From NCBI RefSeq assembly GCF_000002425.4, contig NC_037272.1, forward strand, positions 1,252,982 through 1,316,981: a stretch of DNA of 64,000 nucleotides, given 5' to 3'. Positions 24,771 to 37,180 of the stretch are shown here, piece by piece. The notes beneath the pieces were generated by a model. The model was not told where the DNA came from, searched no databases, and worked only from the letters and a program-made list of their open reading frames with translations. Every line of letters starts with the position of its first letter. Position 1 is the first letter of the stretch. This DNA comes from Physcomitrium patens (lineage: Eukaryota; Streptophyta; Bryopsida; Funariales; Funariaceae). The position numbers were made by a program, and so were the translations under genes.

Positions 24771-25980
24771 GAGCGTTGTCAACACACCGATGGAGCTTTG
24801 ATTGTTTGATTGTTGATGATATTGTTTACGGATTTCACGGAATCTGTGTGTGGAACGATGATGGCAATTGGGTTGAGACTCCGAAGCACTTGTGAAGAAA
24901 ACTTGCGTCGAGTTCCGTGACGAGCTGAAGCATCGTCAAAGGAAACGTGCAGCGGCGCCGAATCAGTCCGAGCACCGATCTTCACCGATCGATCGCAAGC
25001 CGGCACCGTGACCGGAGGAGTGAGCGAGTGTGAGTTTGCGTTTGCGTTTGCTAGAAGCAAATTGAACAGAGTTGTTGCTGTAATGGGAATCCATTTCACG
25101 GCATGGCATGGCATCGCATCAATCATAAGGCTACGGCTGGCATTTCATGCGGGGCCCTGCCGGCGCCCCACTCCCCACAGTCCCTCAATTAGCTAACTCT
25201 TGGCCACACTAGGTGGTCCTTGGCTCCTGGGCCAGCTTCCGTTGCAGTGGAGACACCCATTGCTTGATGTTGTTGTTGTTGGAGTGGTTTAGTTTGCGAG
25301 TGTTGGTGTTGATATCGTTGTTACCGTTGCTGCGTTCTCAGGTGGGGTTATCAGTCTTTTCGTCGAAGTCAATTGGCTCGTTGCTGCTACTTTTGCGCGA
25401 GCTTGGTTCCTCCATGTTTGGGTGCTTGGAGTTGCCATTTTTATGGGCCGTTGTAGTGGATTTGATGAGGCTCGTTTAGTTTCTTTGGGGTTTAGTTGAG
25501 TTCTTCGCGTTTGTTGTTGTTGTTGTTGTTGTTGTTGCGATGTTTTATTGAGGTGGTTACCTTGGCTTTTTGAGGTCCGAGGTCGTTAATTTTGTTGGGT
25601 TTCTACGTTTCGGGTTTTAAAGTGTGGTGAGATCGGCTTGGATTAGAGATGCTTTTCTTGATTGAACGTTGTTTTGGAAACGTGTGATTTGCTTAGAGCT
25701 GCGTTCAATGCCTGGTTTTGGACGCTTTGGGTTGCAGTGCTATTTGTGAATTTACTTCCTTTGTTGCCATGATCGCTTCTGCCTCTTTTGGATGCATCTT
25801 CCATCACTGAGGGATATAGTTGAAATTGAAGTATCTTGAATTTCTTGATCATCTGTGCTTAGGTTTTGACGTAGTAGCCACCTATGTCTTTCCCTTGCTT
25901 GACCACCAGGGGCAATGCGTGTCAAGTTCGTGTGAGCGGCAGGAATTGGGTTCTGTTTGAATTCAATCAAGCCAAGTGAA
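24771..25980 (+). promoter_or_regulatory. 5' flank and probable leader of the EHD gene
   Basis: Composition turns gene-like about 1.2 kb before the EHD start codon. Frames here on both strands have no homology. The right half, with its GTT/TTG runs, looks like leader and possibly a 5' UTR intron. No transcription start was fixed. Confidence 0.4.
25511..25537. repeat. (TTG)9 microsatellite
   Basis: Nine perfect TTG units about 450 bases upstream of the EHD start codon, in the presumed leader or promoter. Confidence 0.9.
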
Positions 25981-28900
25981 ATGGATATACTATCGAGCAG
26001 ATCTAATACGAAACAGGATGAAGAAAAGTACAGACACTGGTTCGATTACGCCGACGCAGGTTTGCCTTCTTTAATCATCCTACGACACTGTTGACCTTGA
26101 GTAGACGTGCTGTTTTTTATTAGACCTTGAGGAAATATCTCTGGTTGTTGCTGTAGGGCTTTCTCTGTTCTTTAGAGAGGTTCAATGGTTTAGACTAGTT
26201 GATGATTGTTGTCAATTAGCCTTACTTTCAGAACCTCACACGAGGACAATTTAGCTTGAAAGAACAACCGACGTAGTGTGAGTTCTATGGCCAGAATTTA
26301 CCACGGTATAATTCGAAGTTACCACTTTTGGTCCGCAGATGGCGACGGAAGACTTACTGGCGATGATGCAGTCAAGTTTTTCTCTCTCTCTCAGTTGCCT
26401 AGGGCAGAATTGAAGCAGGTGTCTGCATTCTAACCTCCTCATGTTGGCTATTTGCAACTCTTAATACGATGCGTGAAAGTAAACACTTTGAGTGAAAGCG
26501 TGCAGCTAGATACTGGTTAAATGTACTGCTATTTGTTATCACGCATGGAAATTCTCCATACATACTGCCATAGCAGCAGTGTAGTTGTTGGAGTCCTCTG
26601 AATGCATTTATTTTGGCATTTTGACCAGTTAAGCAATCCTCTTATTCATGACTGCTATGGGTTGTTGAGCCAGGTGTGGGCGATTGCTGATGTAAAGCGA
26701 CAGGGATTTCTTGGCTTCAAGGAGTTCGTTTCTGCTATGCAGGTTGCTGATTCATTTTATCGCTTTCATGGACAATGCAGTTATGACTTTCCAGAGCAGC
26801 TGTTACTCAAGAATTTATTAAAAACTTACAAACGAGTTTCGAGTTTGCAGGTTATATCATTACTTCAGTCAGGCAACGATATCGGTCCTGATATTCTCAA
26901 GAATGCTGGTAACTTATTTTATCCTTCGAAGATTCATCACCCAAGGTTTACAGCGGTTGGATTGATAAGTTTTGTTCAGGGCTAAGGGTGTTGACATGAG
27001 CATTGAAAAATGAACTTTAGCAGTTAACCACGAAATAATTCAGTAATGATGGTTGGATTTACAACCTTCCCTCTTTGATGTGCTTTTACCTTGTAACTGC
27101 TGTTAGAGATGTTCCAACATTACTGACTGTTGATTTACTTGTTGTAGATCTGGAGAAGATTGGTGCACCCACCATGGTTGGGCTGGTAGAGCTACTGTCG
27201 GTGCGATTTGTGCTTATTTTCTTGTTTTGATTTGAATTTCGATATTTTATGGTCACGACACGAACAAAAACATAAGATTAACTTTAAGAGTAGAAAAAAC
27301 GTAGTTATTTTGTGGATAATTTGATGCAGCTGAAACTTAAAGTAACATGTTGGCGGACAATCACTACTAGGCTGGTTGTATGGCTGGATAATCACTTAAT
27401 ATGTTTGTCTGATTTTACTTTATTTTATTTTATTTTTTCCAGAAAGGATTACGTGGATCCAAATCTTCAAATGGTTCAATCCACAGTAATGGTATGCTAA
27501 TTTCCAACTCCTGTTCACATAATGTGACTGAATGTGCATGTAGGATTGTTAACTGTAAAGGGCTACTTGTAATCAACTTGTACACGTATCACCTGGAGGT
27601 GAATATGTTTAGTCAAAAGTAATGACTTTCATACAGTTTTTATATGATGATGTACACCCAGGTTCTTCTCCACAACAACAGGCTTCACAAACATCACAGT
27701 GGTTTAGAGAGAAGACTCCACGAAGGGTAAGGATCTTTGCTTACTAAGTAATATTGTCTATTAGTTGTTTGATCTAATCAGGTTCGAGTTATTTAATCTA
27801 CGGAACTGTTGGTCTTTCGCCTGTTTGTGTTGGACCGTGCATGCTCAACATGCACCATTGTCACATTAGGGATACAAGTGTTTGGCATACCTACATCAGG
27901 AACAAAGCAAGACCCTGCTTGGATGTAGTGGCAGCTCCTGCAAAGTGGTAATTGTCAAGGTCGAGCACATGAAAAGGTTGATTAGTTTTCTCACTGTGGG
28001 TTGCGTTGGCTGGCAGTCACTTTCATCAGTATCAGTTACCTCAATTGTGGATGGCTTGAAAAAGCTCTACATTGAGAAACTGAAGCCTTTAGAAGTTACT
28101 TACCGTTTCAACGATTTCGTTTCTCCCACACTGGTATTACCGTATTGCATTCTCATATATATATATATAGTGCTTCTCTTGATGCTGTAAACGTTTCTGA
28201 ATGTGGGAAATATAGGATGTGAACTAGCTCCGCTGATATTGTGATTGCACGTGTTACGCAGACAGAGAGTGACTTTGATGCGAAGCCGCAGGTGATGCTT
28301 CTGGGTCAATACTCAACAGGGAAAACGACTTTCATTAAGCATTTGCTGCGGACTAGTTACCCAGGAGCACACATTGGACCTGAACCTACTACTGATCGAT
28401 TTGTTGTAGTCATGGTGAGAACCTCCTCTTCGTGAAGAGCTGCATATAGAGAATTTTGGAAATCAATTCTGTTTCTGGAAACCTCTTTTTTAGGCAAGTA
28501 TACATGAAGGATCTGGGAATATGTGTTCCAGTATGAAACAACAAACACTCTTCACCAGCGATTTTGCATTCATTCAAATGGTTTTACTGTCTATATGTTT
28601 TATCCTGTGATGGAAGTTTTGCATGGTTGATCCCCAGATGTTTTCTGATTTTGAGGCTAGTAATAGGGCAAGATCATCACTAATAACTAGATGTCTTTTC
28701 AGGGGGGAGCAGATGAGCGGAACGTGCCTGGAAATACAATTGTAGTTCAGGCAGACATGCCTTTCAGTGGCCTCACCAGATTTGGCCAGGCTTTCCTTGC
28801 AAAGTTCGAGTGTTCGCAAATGCCCCACCCTGTACGATCTACTTGACTACTTATAACATGCAAGATTCTTAGAATGTGTAGGTTGACACGACAGAAATGG

Positions 28901-30858
28901 CTGGGCTGACATTGGCCTCCAATGTTTTTCTATTCCTTCTTAAACCTGCGATATGTCAAGTCTTTACCAGTTGTTATAAGGGTAAAATGCTGAGTTTGTA
29001 ATTTTTAGCGAAAAATTCACAGTGAAATCTGGAGTTTGTGGAAAATCGCGGTGCTCCTTTGTCTCAACTTTTGGTATCCCTTGTGTTTTCTATGGGCTTC
29101 TTGTGTGAATGACTACTGTGATGCCTTCGCATACGACCAAAACTGACTATTTTGGGAACAGTTGTTGGATCACATTACGTTTGTGGACACTCCCGGAGTG
29201 TTGTCTGGAGAGAAGCAGAGGACACAAAGGAGCTACGATTTCACAGGCGTCACTGAATGGTTTGCATCGAAGTGTGACCTTATTCTGCTACTTTTCGATC
29301 CTCACAAGCTCGACATTAGTGATGAGTTCAAAAGAGTTATCACCTCTCTTCGTGGGAATACTGACAAGATACGCATTGTTTTGAACAAGGCTGACCAAGT
29401 TGACACCCAACAGGTTTGTTCTCCCTTCATTTCTGTGTGTGTCTTCGAATATGGAGTATGCATTGAATTGTGTTGGGTTTGTGCGTGGCTGCCATCATTG
29501 TCTTCAGATAATGTTTGTTAAGGTTGGGGAGGGGATCTCTTTTTATGGAACTTGGCTTAATGATAAAGCAATGACCTGGCCTTCCTTTTCAGAAAACGAA
29601 GGTTTGGGCTAGTTTCTCCTTCTAGACTGACATCTTATAATGTCCTTGCAGTTGATGAGGGTGTATGGCGCGCTCATGTGGTCCTTGGGCAAGGTGCTCA
29701 ATACACCTGAAGTCATGCGAGTGTACATTGGGTGCGATTACTGACTTCTTGCGAGAGATGTTTATTACGACTGGCCGTATAAATTAACCAAATTAAATAG
29801 GACTAGGTATTGATCCAGGGTCAATGAGTTTACGGATCATAACATACGGTGAATTCTAGGCCATGAATTCTTAATTGTGTTGTCTTTTATCTTCCTTCCG
29901 TGATGATTGGTTTTGAGACCCTAAAACCTGGGTTTTGGACTCTGCTTCCATGCTTCTTGTGAGAGGGCATACCCAAATGTGCAAGGATTTTCCTCTTCGT
30001 GGCATGTCGAAGTCTGGAAAATTTCGTTTGATGGCTTCGTCACGTCTTTTGACGTCTCAGGTCTTTCAATGATCGGCCAATTGATGAGACAAAATTAGGG
30101 CCGATTGGAAAAGACTTATTCGAAAGAGAACAAGAGGATCTGCTGTCCGATTTGAAGGACATTCCAAGAAAGGCTTGCGATCGAAAGTTATGTTCAGAAA
30201 CTCACTTGCTTTTTATCTAATTGGTTCATAATTTTGTGGAAACATTGTTATTGTGCCCCAGATCGTATTACTGCCCCTGAGGATACACAGCTAACACGAT
30301 TGCCTTGTTGTACTTCAGATCAACGAGTTTGTGAAGAGGGCAAGACAAGCTAAGATTCATGCCTACATTATAGGTCAACTGAAGAAGGAAATGCCAGCCA
30401 TGATGGGCAAGAGTAAAGCTCAACAACGCTTGATTGATAACTTGGAAGACCAATTCGCAAAGGTGAATGTTAACTAGACCTAAACCTGATTCCTAAACTA
30501 GATTGAGAGCTCATGTGATGTAACTGGCTCAAATTAACATTTGCGGTGTATTTTCATGAAGGTACGATAGTCTTACGAAACATTTTAGTACTGAAACATC
30601 TTCACACTTTAGCTGCCTTATATTGCATCAACTATGTTTGAATCTGATGATCATCTCTGTGATGAACAGGTGCAAAGAGAATTCCACCTGCCTCCTGGTG
30701 ACTTCCCAAGCGTAGAGCACTACAGAGAAAGACTTGCTGGATACAACTTCGATAAGTTTGAGAAACTGAAGCCTAAGATGTTGCAAGCAGTTGATGATAT
30801 GTTGGGCTATGATATTCCAGAGTTGCTCAAGAAGTTCCGCAACCCGTATGACAATTAG
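25981..30858 (+). CDS. EHD1: EH-domain-containing protein (EHD family, endocytic recycling)
   Basis: Fifteen coding exons: 25981-26059, 26339-26418, 26674-26742, 26851-26908, 27148-27200, 27443-27491, 27662-27726, 28017-28133, 28262-28414, 28703-28831, 29162-29413, 29652-29731, 30061-30187, 30319-30462 and 30670-30858, giving 547 aa, the usual size for plant EHDs. Unlike animal EHDs the EH domain is N-terminal (~15-95), with a canonical EF-hand loop [12 protein letters not shown] at 25-36. The dynamin-like nucleotide-binding domain has the P-loop GQYSTGKTT (205-213), DTPG (293-296) and NKAD (359-362), plus the EHD signature [11 protein letters not shown] helical C-terminal part ends RNPYDN. 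Such proteins oligomerise on curved membranes and act in endocytosis and recycling. The junction between exons 13 and 14 lacks a clean GT-AG choice that keeps frame. EHD1 versus EHD2 orthology is not settled. Confidence 0.94.
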
Positions 30859-31937
30859 GGCCACCAAAAAACTGTTTCCTTCGGTGAGGTGAAAAGATTT
30901 CAACATTTAGCAATGAATAGCTGTGGCTTGGAAATCCAGTGCCCCCAAATGCGTAGTAGCGTCTACAATGCCTCATGAACAGAAATTTCTGGATACTTGT
31001 AACTATTAGAATCACACTAGATTTAAAGTGGAGCTCAACATCTTGGTTGGCTACTCGTTCTTGATTGGCTCATATACGCATGTCAAAAGCATGTATTATA
31101 GTTTGTTGAATTTACTACTGTTAAGGATTTCTGTACCGTTACTTCAGTCAAAATTTCAGTTTGAATATCTCCAGTTCTACACAAACCTTAGCAGCTTTTC
31201 ATAGGTGCTCCTTCAATACAACAGCATCCATCCCTTCACAATAGTCACATCGCGAAACATGTTCATCATTGGTATTCCTCCAGACCCATCGACCTACTTT
31301 TAAAATCTACGAGTCAATGCACACTCCGCAAGGTCTCATGCTGCAAAACTTATGGTCCAATCCTCCCGCATGCATTGAGCTCACGACGAAATAACTGGAG
31401 AAAATTCGAAAACATCGATCACCTCTGTGCCTAAAACTTGAAGAATACATTGAGATATATCACATGAGCTACTGCATTCTTTGAATGTTTGGAGATTGTA
31501 AGGATTCAGGTTGCGCATCCCAAACCCCAACTTTTATTGCTCAGGTAGAGAACATTGTTCAGGGACAATACGAGGGTTCAGACACCTCAAATCACCAATC
31601 TGAAGCGAAGCTTCTTGATGATGACCCATCTTGACAAACAAATCCTTTGTTCATGACGACAAAAAATTATATCCAAGACCAACTACTACAAGCACTTCAC
31701 ATGCGACACCAGTCATGACTATTCCTCAGTCCTAATTCTGCGTGTAAACTAATCACATCCTCATTATCAGATCTGAGAATTGAATGTGAAAACGAACACT
31801 GAAACGACCAACATGTTCCCCTCTCTGGATGTTGGCTTCGGAGTGTGTCAGGCTCACCTCCAAGCACTTCATGATGCAGAGAGTGATGCTGAATGATGCG
31901 ACTCGTTTTGCAAAATGTTGCCATATCAATGGACCTC
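30859..31937. other. 3' flank of the EHD gene
   Basis: Gene-like composition continues for about 1 kb past the EHD stop. It should contain the 3' UTR. A minus-strand frame at 31697-31924 has no recognisable family. The island ends at a poly-T tract. Confidence 0.4.
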
Positions 31938-31963
31938 TTTTTTTTTTTTTTTTTTTTTTTTTT
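31938..31963. repeat. Poly-T tract at an island boundary
   Basis: Twenty-six consecutive T mark the switch from gene-like composition to AT desert. Confidence 0.9.
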
Positions 31964-32789
31964 GTTTTTTGTTTTTTACTTCTTCTTCTTCAGTTAAGTT
32001 GTGTCTTATTTTTCTTTAAAAAGTTAGCTAAATTTGTGTGTTTGTTGTTATTATTATTATTGAATCATGGTTACCAAATATCAGGTAGGTCTTTATCTTG
32101 TTACCACAAATAAAGTAAGAAATAAAAAAATGTAAATCTATTCTGAAAATTTAAAGTAGGAGAAGATGAAAAAATAATAATAACAATAATATGTGTACTT
32201 TTGATCTATTGTATTATAATGATGAGATTAGATAACAGTTTAAAAATTAGGTGTTTTAAAAGATGATTTATTGCCTACAGCATATTTGCCAAATAAATCA
32301 TAAGTCAGAGTAGAATACATGTTTTATTGTTTGCTTACTAGCTTTTTAATATTTAATCAAACTACTTTTTTCTTCTTTTTTCCTATTTGCATCTCTTTGA
32401 CAAAACTCTATAATGCCTTATTAAACAAAAATTTATAAATTGCCAAGAAACTTGTCACTTGTTTGTAACATAAAAATTGTAAGATGTCTAAGTCTTTGTG
32501 ACTTGTAATTTTTTTCTTGACCAATTGAAACTGATGTGGTTAAAAGTAAAGATGGTATATGCCTACAAAGGCATAGGTGTGCCACATCTCAACTTTATGA
32601 ACTTATAATGAGTTGTATGATGTATTAGATCTAGGAGATAAGAGACTTGGCAATACAAGATTAGGGAATATAAAATTAGGAGATATAAGTTTGAGAGACG
32701 TAAGTGCAGATTTGCTAATTGTGCAATAGATGACATATTAAAAATAAATTATAAGTTTTAAAAAAAACCAATTGCATTTCTATCTTATC

Positions 32790-32862
32790 TTCTTAATATA
32801 TTATCATCCTTTCCTATTGCAATATTTGCTGAAGATTGTTGACATCATCCAACATGCTAACA
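32790..32862 (-). repeat. Probable 3' LTR start of the Ty3/gypsy fossil
   Basis: About 75 bases are clearly related to 40098-40182, sharing the block TATTATCATCC, a TTGCAATATTT block and a GAAGATTG block in the same order. On the minus strand both begin TGTTAG, as an LTR should. Beyond this stretch the two copies no longer align by eye. Confidence 0.55.
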
Positions 32863-33250
32863 TTTTATCCTCATTGCAAGGTCATATTTTATCCTCAAAT
32901 GCTTTGCAATATTATTATATCTTACTTTTTGGAGATGTTTGTCAATAAATGAACAAAGTTTTTAGAACTAGTTGAGATAATTTAATATTAACTTTGGCTA
33001 TAGTACGATGTAAGCAAAAAAAATTATCCTCGCTTTTTAATGCATGTATAAAGACATTAAAAACCGTTTTTTCCATTTCTTGGTTGTATATCAAATAATT
33101 TATCTCTACATCTAAATCTTCATACAAAAAAGCGCAATTTGGATTGTTTTAAAAATAAGCTAATACTGCTTTGTCTACTGCTTTTTATTCCACGATCTCG
33201 CTTATCTTGTCATCATTGTTGCTTTGAAAGTCTCTGCCTAATATTAACAA

Positions 33251-33277
33251 TTTTTTTTTTTTTTTTTTTTTTTTTTT
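33251..33277. repeat. Poly-T tract inside the retrotransposon fossil
   Basis: Twenty-seven consecutive T; no insertion could be attached to it. Confidence 0.85.
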
Positions 33278-36200
33278 ATTTTAGAAACTAACCTTACATA
33301 TTCTAAACTCTTGGGAATAAAATTGTTATGATGATATTTGATTTTGCATTTTTTTTTATTTTTATTTTTATTTTTTTTCATGATTTTAGATTTGATTTTA
33401 AAATTTATGGCTAAAAGAATGGGGCCCTAGGATGAAAAGTGCATCTTGTGGATTTTTGAGTTTCTTAAGGAGGTACTTTAAGTACTATCCTAGTGGAGTC
33501 ACCACTTTGTTCTTCCATCTCTATCTCATTTGGTTCCCATCCTTCATCTTCTTTTGATAATCCTAACATATTCATTACATCTATGATACATTAATGTTTG
33601 AATGCTTTTATTTTTTGGCTTGTTGAAGATCAAGGCTTTCTTCTACTAACTATATTGTATTAAAAGCAATGATGTGTACCACCTCTTAAATCTAGCTAGT
33701 GCAATTGGCTTCTATGATAAGATATTTTTATTCTAATTGTTAAGCCTTTTGCTCTAACTCTTATGTTGTCATCCCTCCTTATTCTTTCACTTAATACATC
33801 TCTTAATACAATTCATTGTTTATGAAAAAAAAAAATTTGTAATATTGTTTCATTATTTTGTTCATTTTTTTTAATGTCACAACTTGTTGATACATGATCT
33901 AAAATGTAGCCTTATGAGTTACAATTATACCTTGAGCTGCTTCAAGTTTATATTCGATACATATTAAAGTAGCTTGATGAATTGTAACTTTGTCTTAGGT
34001 TTCTTTGAGCTTGTATCTAGTGCATAATAAATCAAATTACAGCTTTTGAATGATATTTTCTTAATGTCAATGACAAGAACTCAAAAAAGATATGTAAACA
34101 AGTAAAAAAATAAATCAAAGAGAGATGAAAAATTAAAAATAAGAAAGTAAATATATTTAATAAGAAACTAAAATGGCTATTGCCAAAGGCTAGAAAACTA
34201 AAGACTCTTGAAATTAGACTAGAAGCAATAAAGAAATTCATAAGAATAAAGAAGGCTTTACTCTTATTTTTATATATACTATCTACCTAAGAGCTGCATG
34301 GCAATGTTCTATAGGACCTCCAACATGTGTTCAATTTACAAGACACGTGTCTTAACTTACAAGTCAAGTTTCTTATATATGTGCCATATTGTTAGCTTAT
34401 ATAACAAGCTTCCAATACATATAATACATGGCTAATTTGTTGGCTAAATTTCTAACCTATCAATCACCTATACATATATAAAGGTGAAACCATGTCTATA
34501 AAGCTTCTATAAAGCTTTTACACAAGATAATATTAAATTAACTTATTTTTACTTATTTCTATATATTCATATTATTTAGATAACTATAGATATATTTTTG
34601 ATACCTATAGTAATCAATGATGCGTTGTAATTGTTCAATTGCCAAGTATAATATGGAGAATTTTGAAAGGCAATTTATTTTGCCATATATAAGTTGTTTC
34701 ATGGCCTTGTTGTTCATGACAAGTTGAGTTGCATAATTTTTTATTATCTTTAGCAAAAAAAAAATGTTGGCAATTGTTTGAGTTAAGTATATCAACCATT
34801 TGTCAATAATTTCTTTAAAATGATGAAACACTTTAAATATTGGCTAGTTATGGAATGCTAATATTTGGATTATTTTTGGTTTTTTTTTAATTGGATTGAT
34901 TTGATGTTTTTATCTCATACTTGCATAATTTGTAGTTTTGGCATGTTTTTTTGTGCCACTCTAATATCTCCGTAACTTGCTAGCATTGATTGTAGCATTA
35001 ATATAATTTCTCTTATATATCAATTATGGACCTTAGTTAAGGTAGTACATTGTGTTTATAAAAATGAATCAAATAGCAACAAATATATGTGGTGAAAAAT
35101 GGACCAATAGAGATGCTAGCATATAGATTGTGATTGAAATGGCATAATTTAATGTAGAGGTATTTGTCTACAATCATGCCCTAATTAATACATTCATTGT
35201 TATATACCATTAAGTATATTTGTATTTAATCCTCCTAAATACAATTACAATTAATGTAAAAAAATATGGTGTTCAATATACTATGGAATCAAGTGATTAT
35301 GGACTCTACATGTTGTTAACCAAGCTTAAAGTTGATATATATATAGTTGTCACAATACATTTTTTTTACAAAGTATTTGGTATTTAAGCACAAATGTTTA
35401 TAAGTAGTTTTGTCTCATACAATGACACTTTCTAAATTCCATTCAAAAAACAAATTGAAGTATTGAAATGAATATTTTATCTTGATACTCTCATTAATTC
35501 TTGTGGAATATTTTTCATTATGAGTCATGGTCTGAATAATTTTTTTGCATAATTAGATATTGACCATGTTCCAAAAGTGATTGTAATACTTCAGCAAGTT
35601 TGTTTTCTTGGTCTACATTGTATGAGAGTACAACTTCTACTAGATCATTGTCTTATGGACATAGAACTTTGGCATAGGCTTGATAGATAAATGCACCATC
35701 CTTTCTAAATTACCTACCATAGAATAAACAAGGGAAGAAAAAGAATTGAAAGGCATGAAATTAATTGTGTCACTAATGGTTTGAGTACTAGAAAAACATA
35801 ACATGTCAATAGTATAGTTAAAAAATGTAAGAAATTTGAGTAAATGTGAGGTGATTTTAAAAATTTTGGGTTATAAAGATCATTAGAAACCTTCATACAA
35901 TAATGTTTTGAAATGTAGTTAGATGGACATCATGTAGATAACATCTATCATGGCGCTAAAGTTATAGATGTCAATAAGTGGATTTAAATAGGTCTAATTT
36001 GAATTGTGGATAGAAGCATTGTTAGTAATATAGATGTGATTTTTCTATATATAGGCATGATGATATCAACTTGAATTGAGAGAATATTGATGGAATGCAA
36101 CAGAGCAAGTTAAGCATCAACATCAAGTTGGGTTTGGAAATTAAGATCTTGATTTGCCATATTTCATGAATTGTTTATATTTTTGAATGTTTATTACAAT

Positions 36201-36779
36201 GATATTGGTATAGTTATAGGACCAGACTCTTTTAGATAATAATATTTTAATTTGGTTGCATTGACAATAATTATATAGATTGTAATGATCTTAGTTAAGA
36301 ATATAATTGTATTATCAGGCAACACTAATTGGATGTGATTGGGATTGTACCATTTGAGATCAAATTTTCCAGCCCAAATTTTGGAGTCTCAAAGATACAA
36401 TAAAATTAAATTTCTCTTTATAAATGCACATTTTGGTTTGTTAAATTGATAATATTTAGCCATTTTTGTTTATTTATCAATGATATTTTGTTGCAACATG
36501 TTATGTAATTCCTTAATGTACTAAATATCTATTAGCTAAGCCACTAATATTTTAAATGGGGCATATTTTGTAGAATAATTGATTATAATATTGAAATGAT
36601 GTACTCAATAAGAAGCATCATTTGTATGCCATATATTAGTTTGAAAAGATTAATTTTTGTGGCGTCTTTATGTAAAATTTGGTAGGCCCATAAAGTTACT
36701 AATAAATATATATTCTAATTGATTTGATTTGCAATGATAATTTTTTTCAACATAATTAGTAATATCTTATTTGTAGATT

Positions 36780-37180
36780 CTTTTAATCCATTACCTTATG
36801 GATAGCATACCATAGAGGTCTGATGTTTAATAATATGTTTTTACAAAGGTTGTTAATAATATAATTAATAAAGTATGTACCTTGATTCAATATAATTTCT
36901 AGAAGTCATTCAAAATGAGTAATAATTTATTTGTAGAAAAAGGTTGTGATGACAATGGCAAAATTGGTGCATAAAGCCCTGTTATCTATCCATTTGGTTA
37001 TATAGCTTGTAGCTACTAATATATATTAATGTCCTTGCCATGTTATTAGTTTAATTGGACTAATAAAATCTAAGCTTTAATGCATAAATTGTCCAAGCAG
37101 TTGGAAAGAATGCAATAGAACCTTGTTTTGATATGCAAAATTTGTAGTTGACATTTGACATGCTTGACAATGCTTAATAT
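36780..37180 (-). mobile_element. Integrase-region remnant of the Ty3/gypsy fossil
   Basis: This is the best-preserved part of the element and the basis for assigning it to Ty3/gypsy. The order of conserved aromatic, acidic and basic positions of the integrase zinc-binding end and catalytic core can still be followed on the minus strand. It is non-coding today. Confidence 0.75.

Noticed and set aside
24779-25126. 115-codon minus-strand frame upstream of the EHD gene
   Set aside because: No recognisable family, and the region is better explained as the EHD upstream flank.
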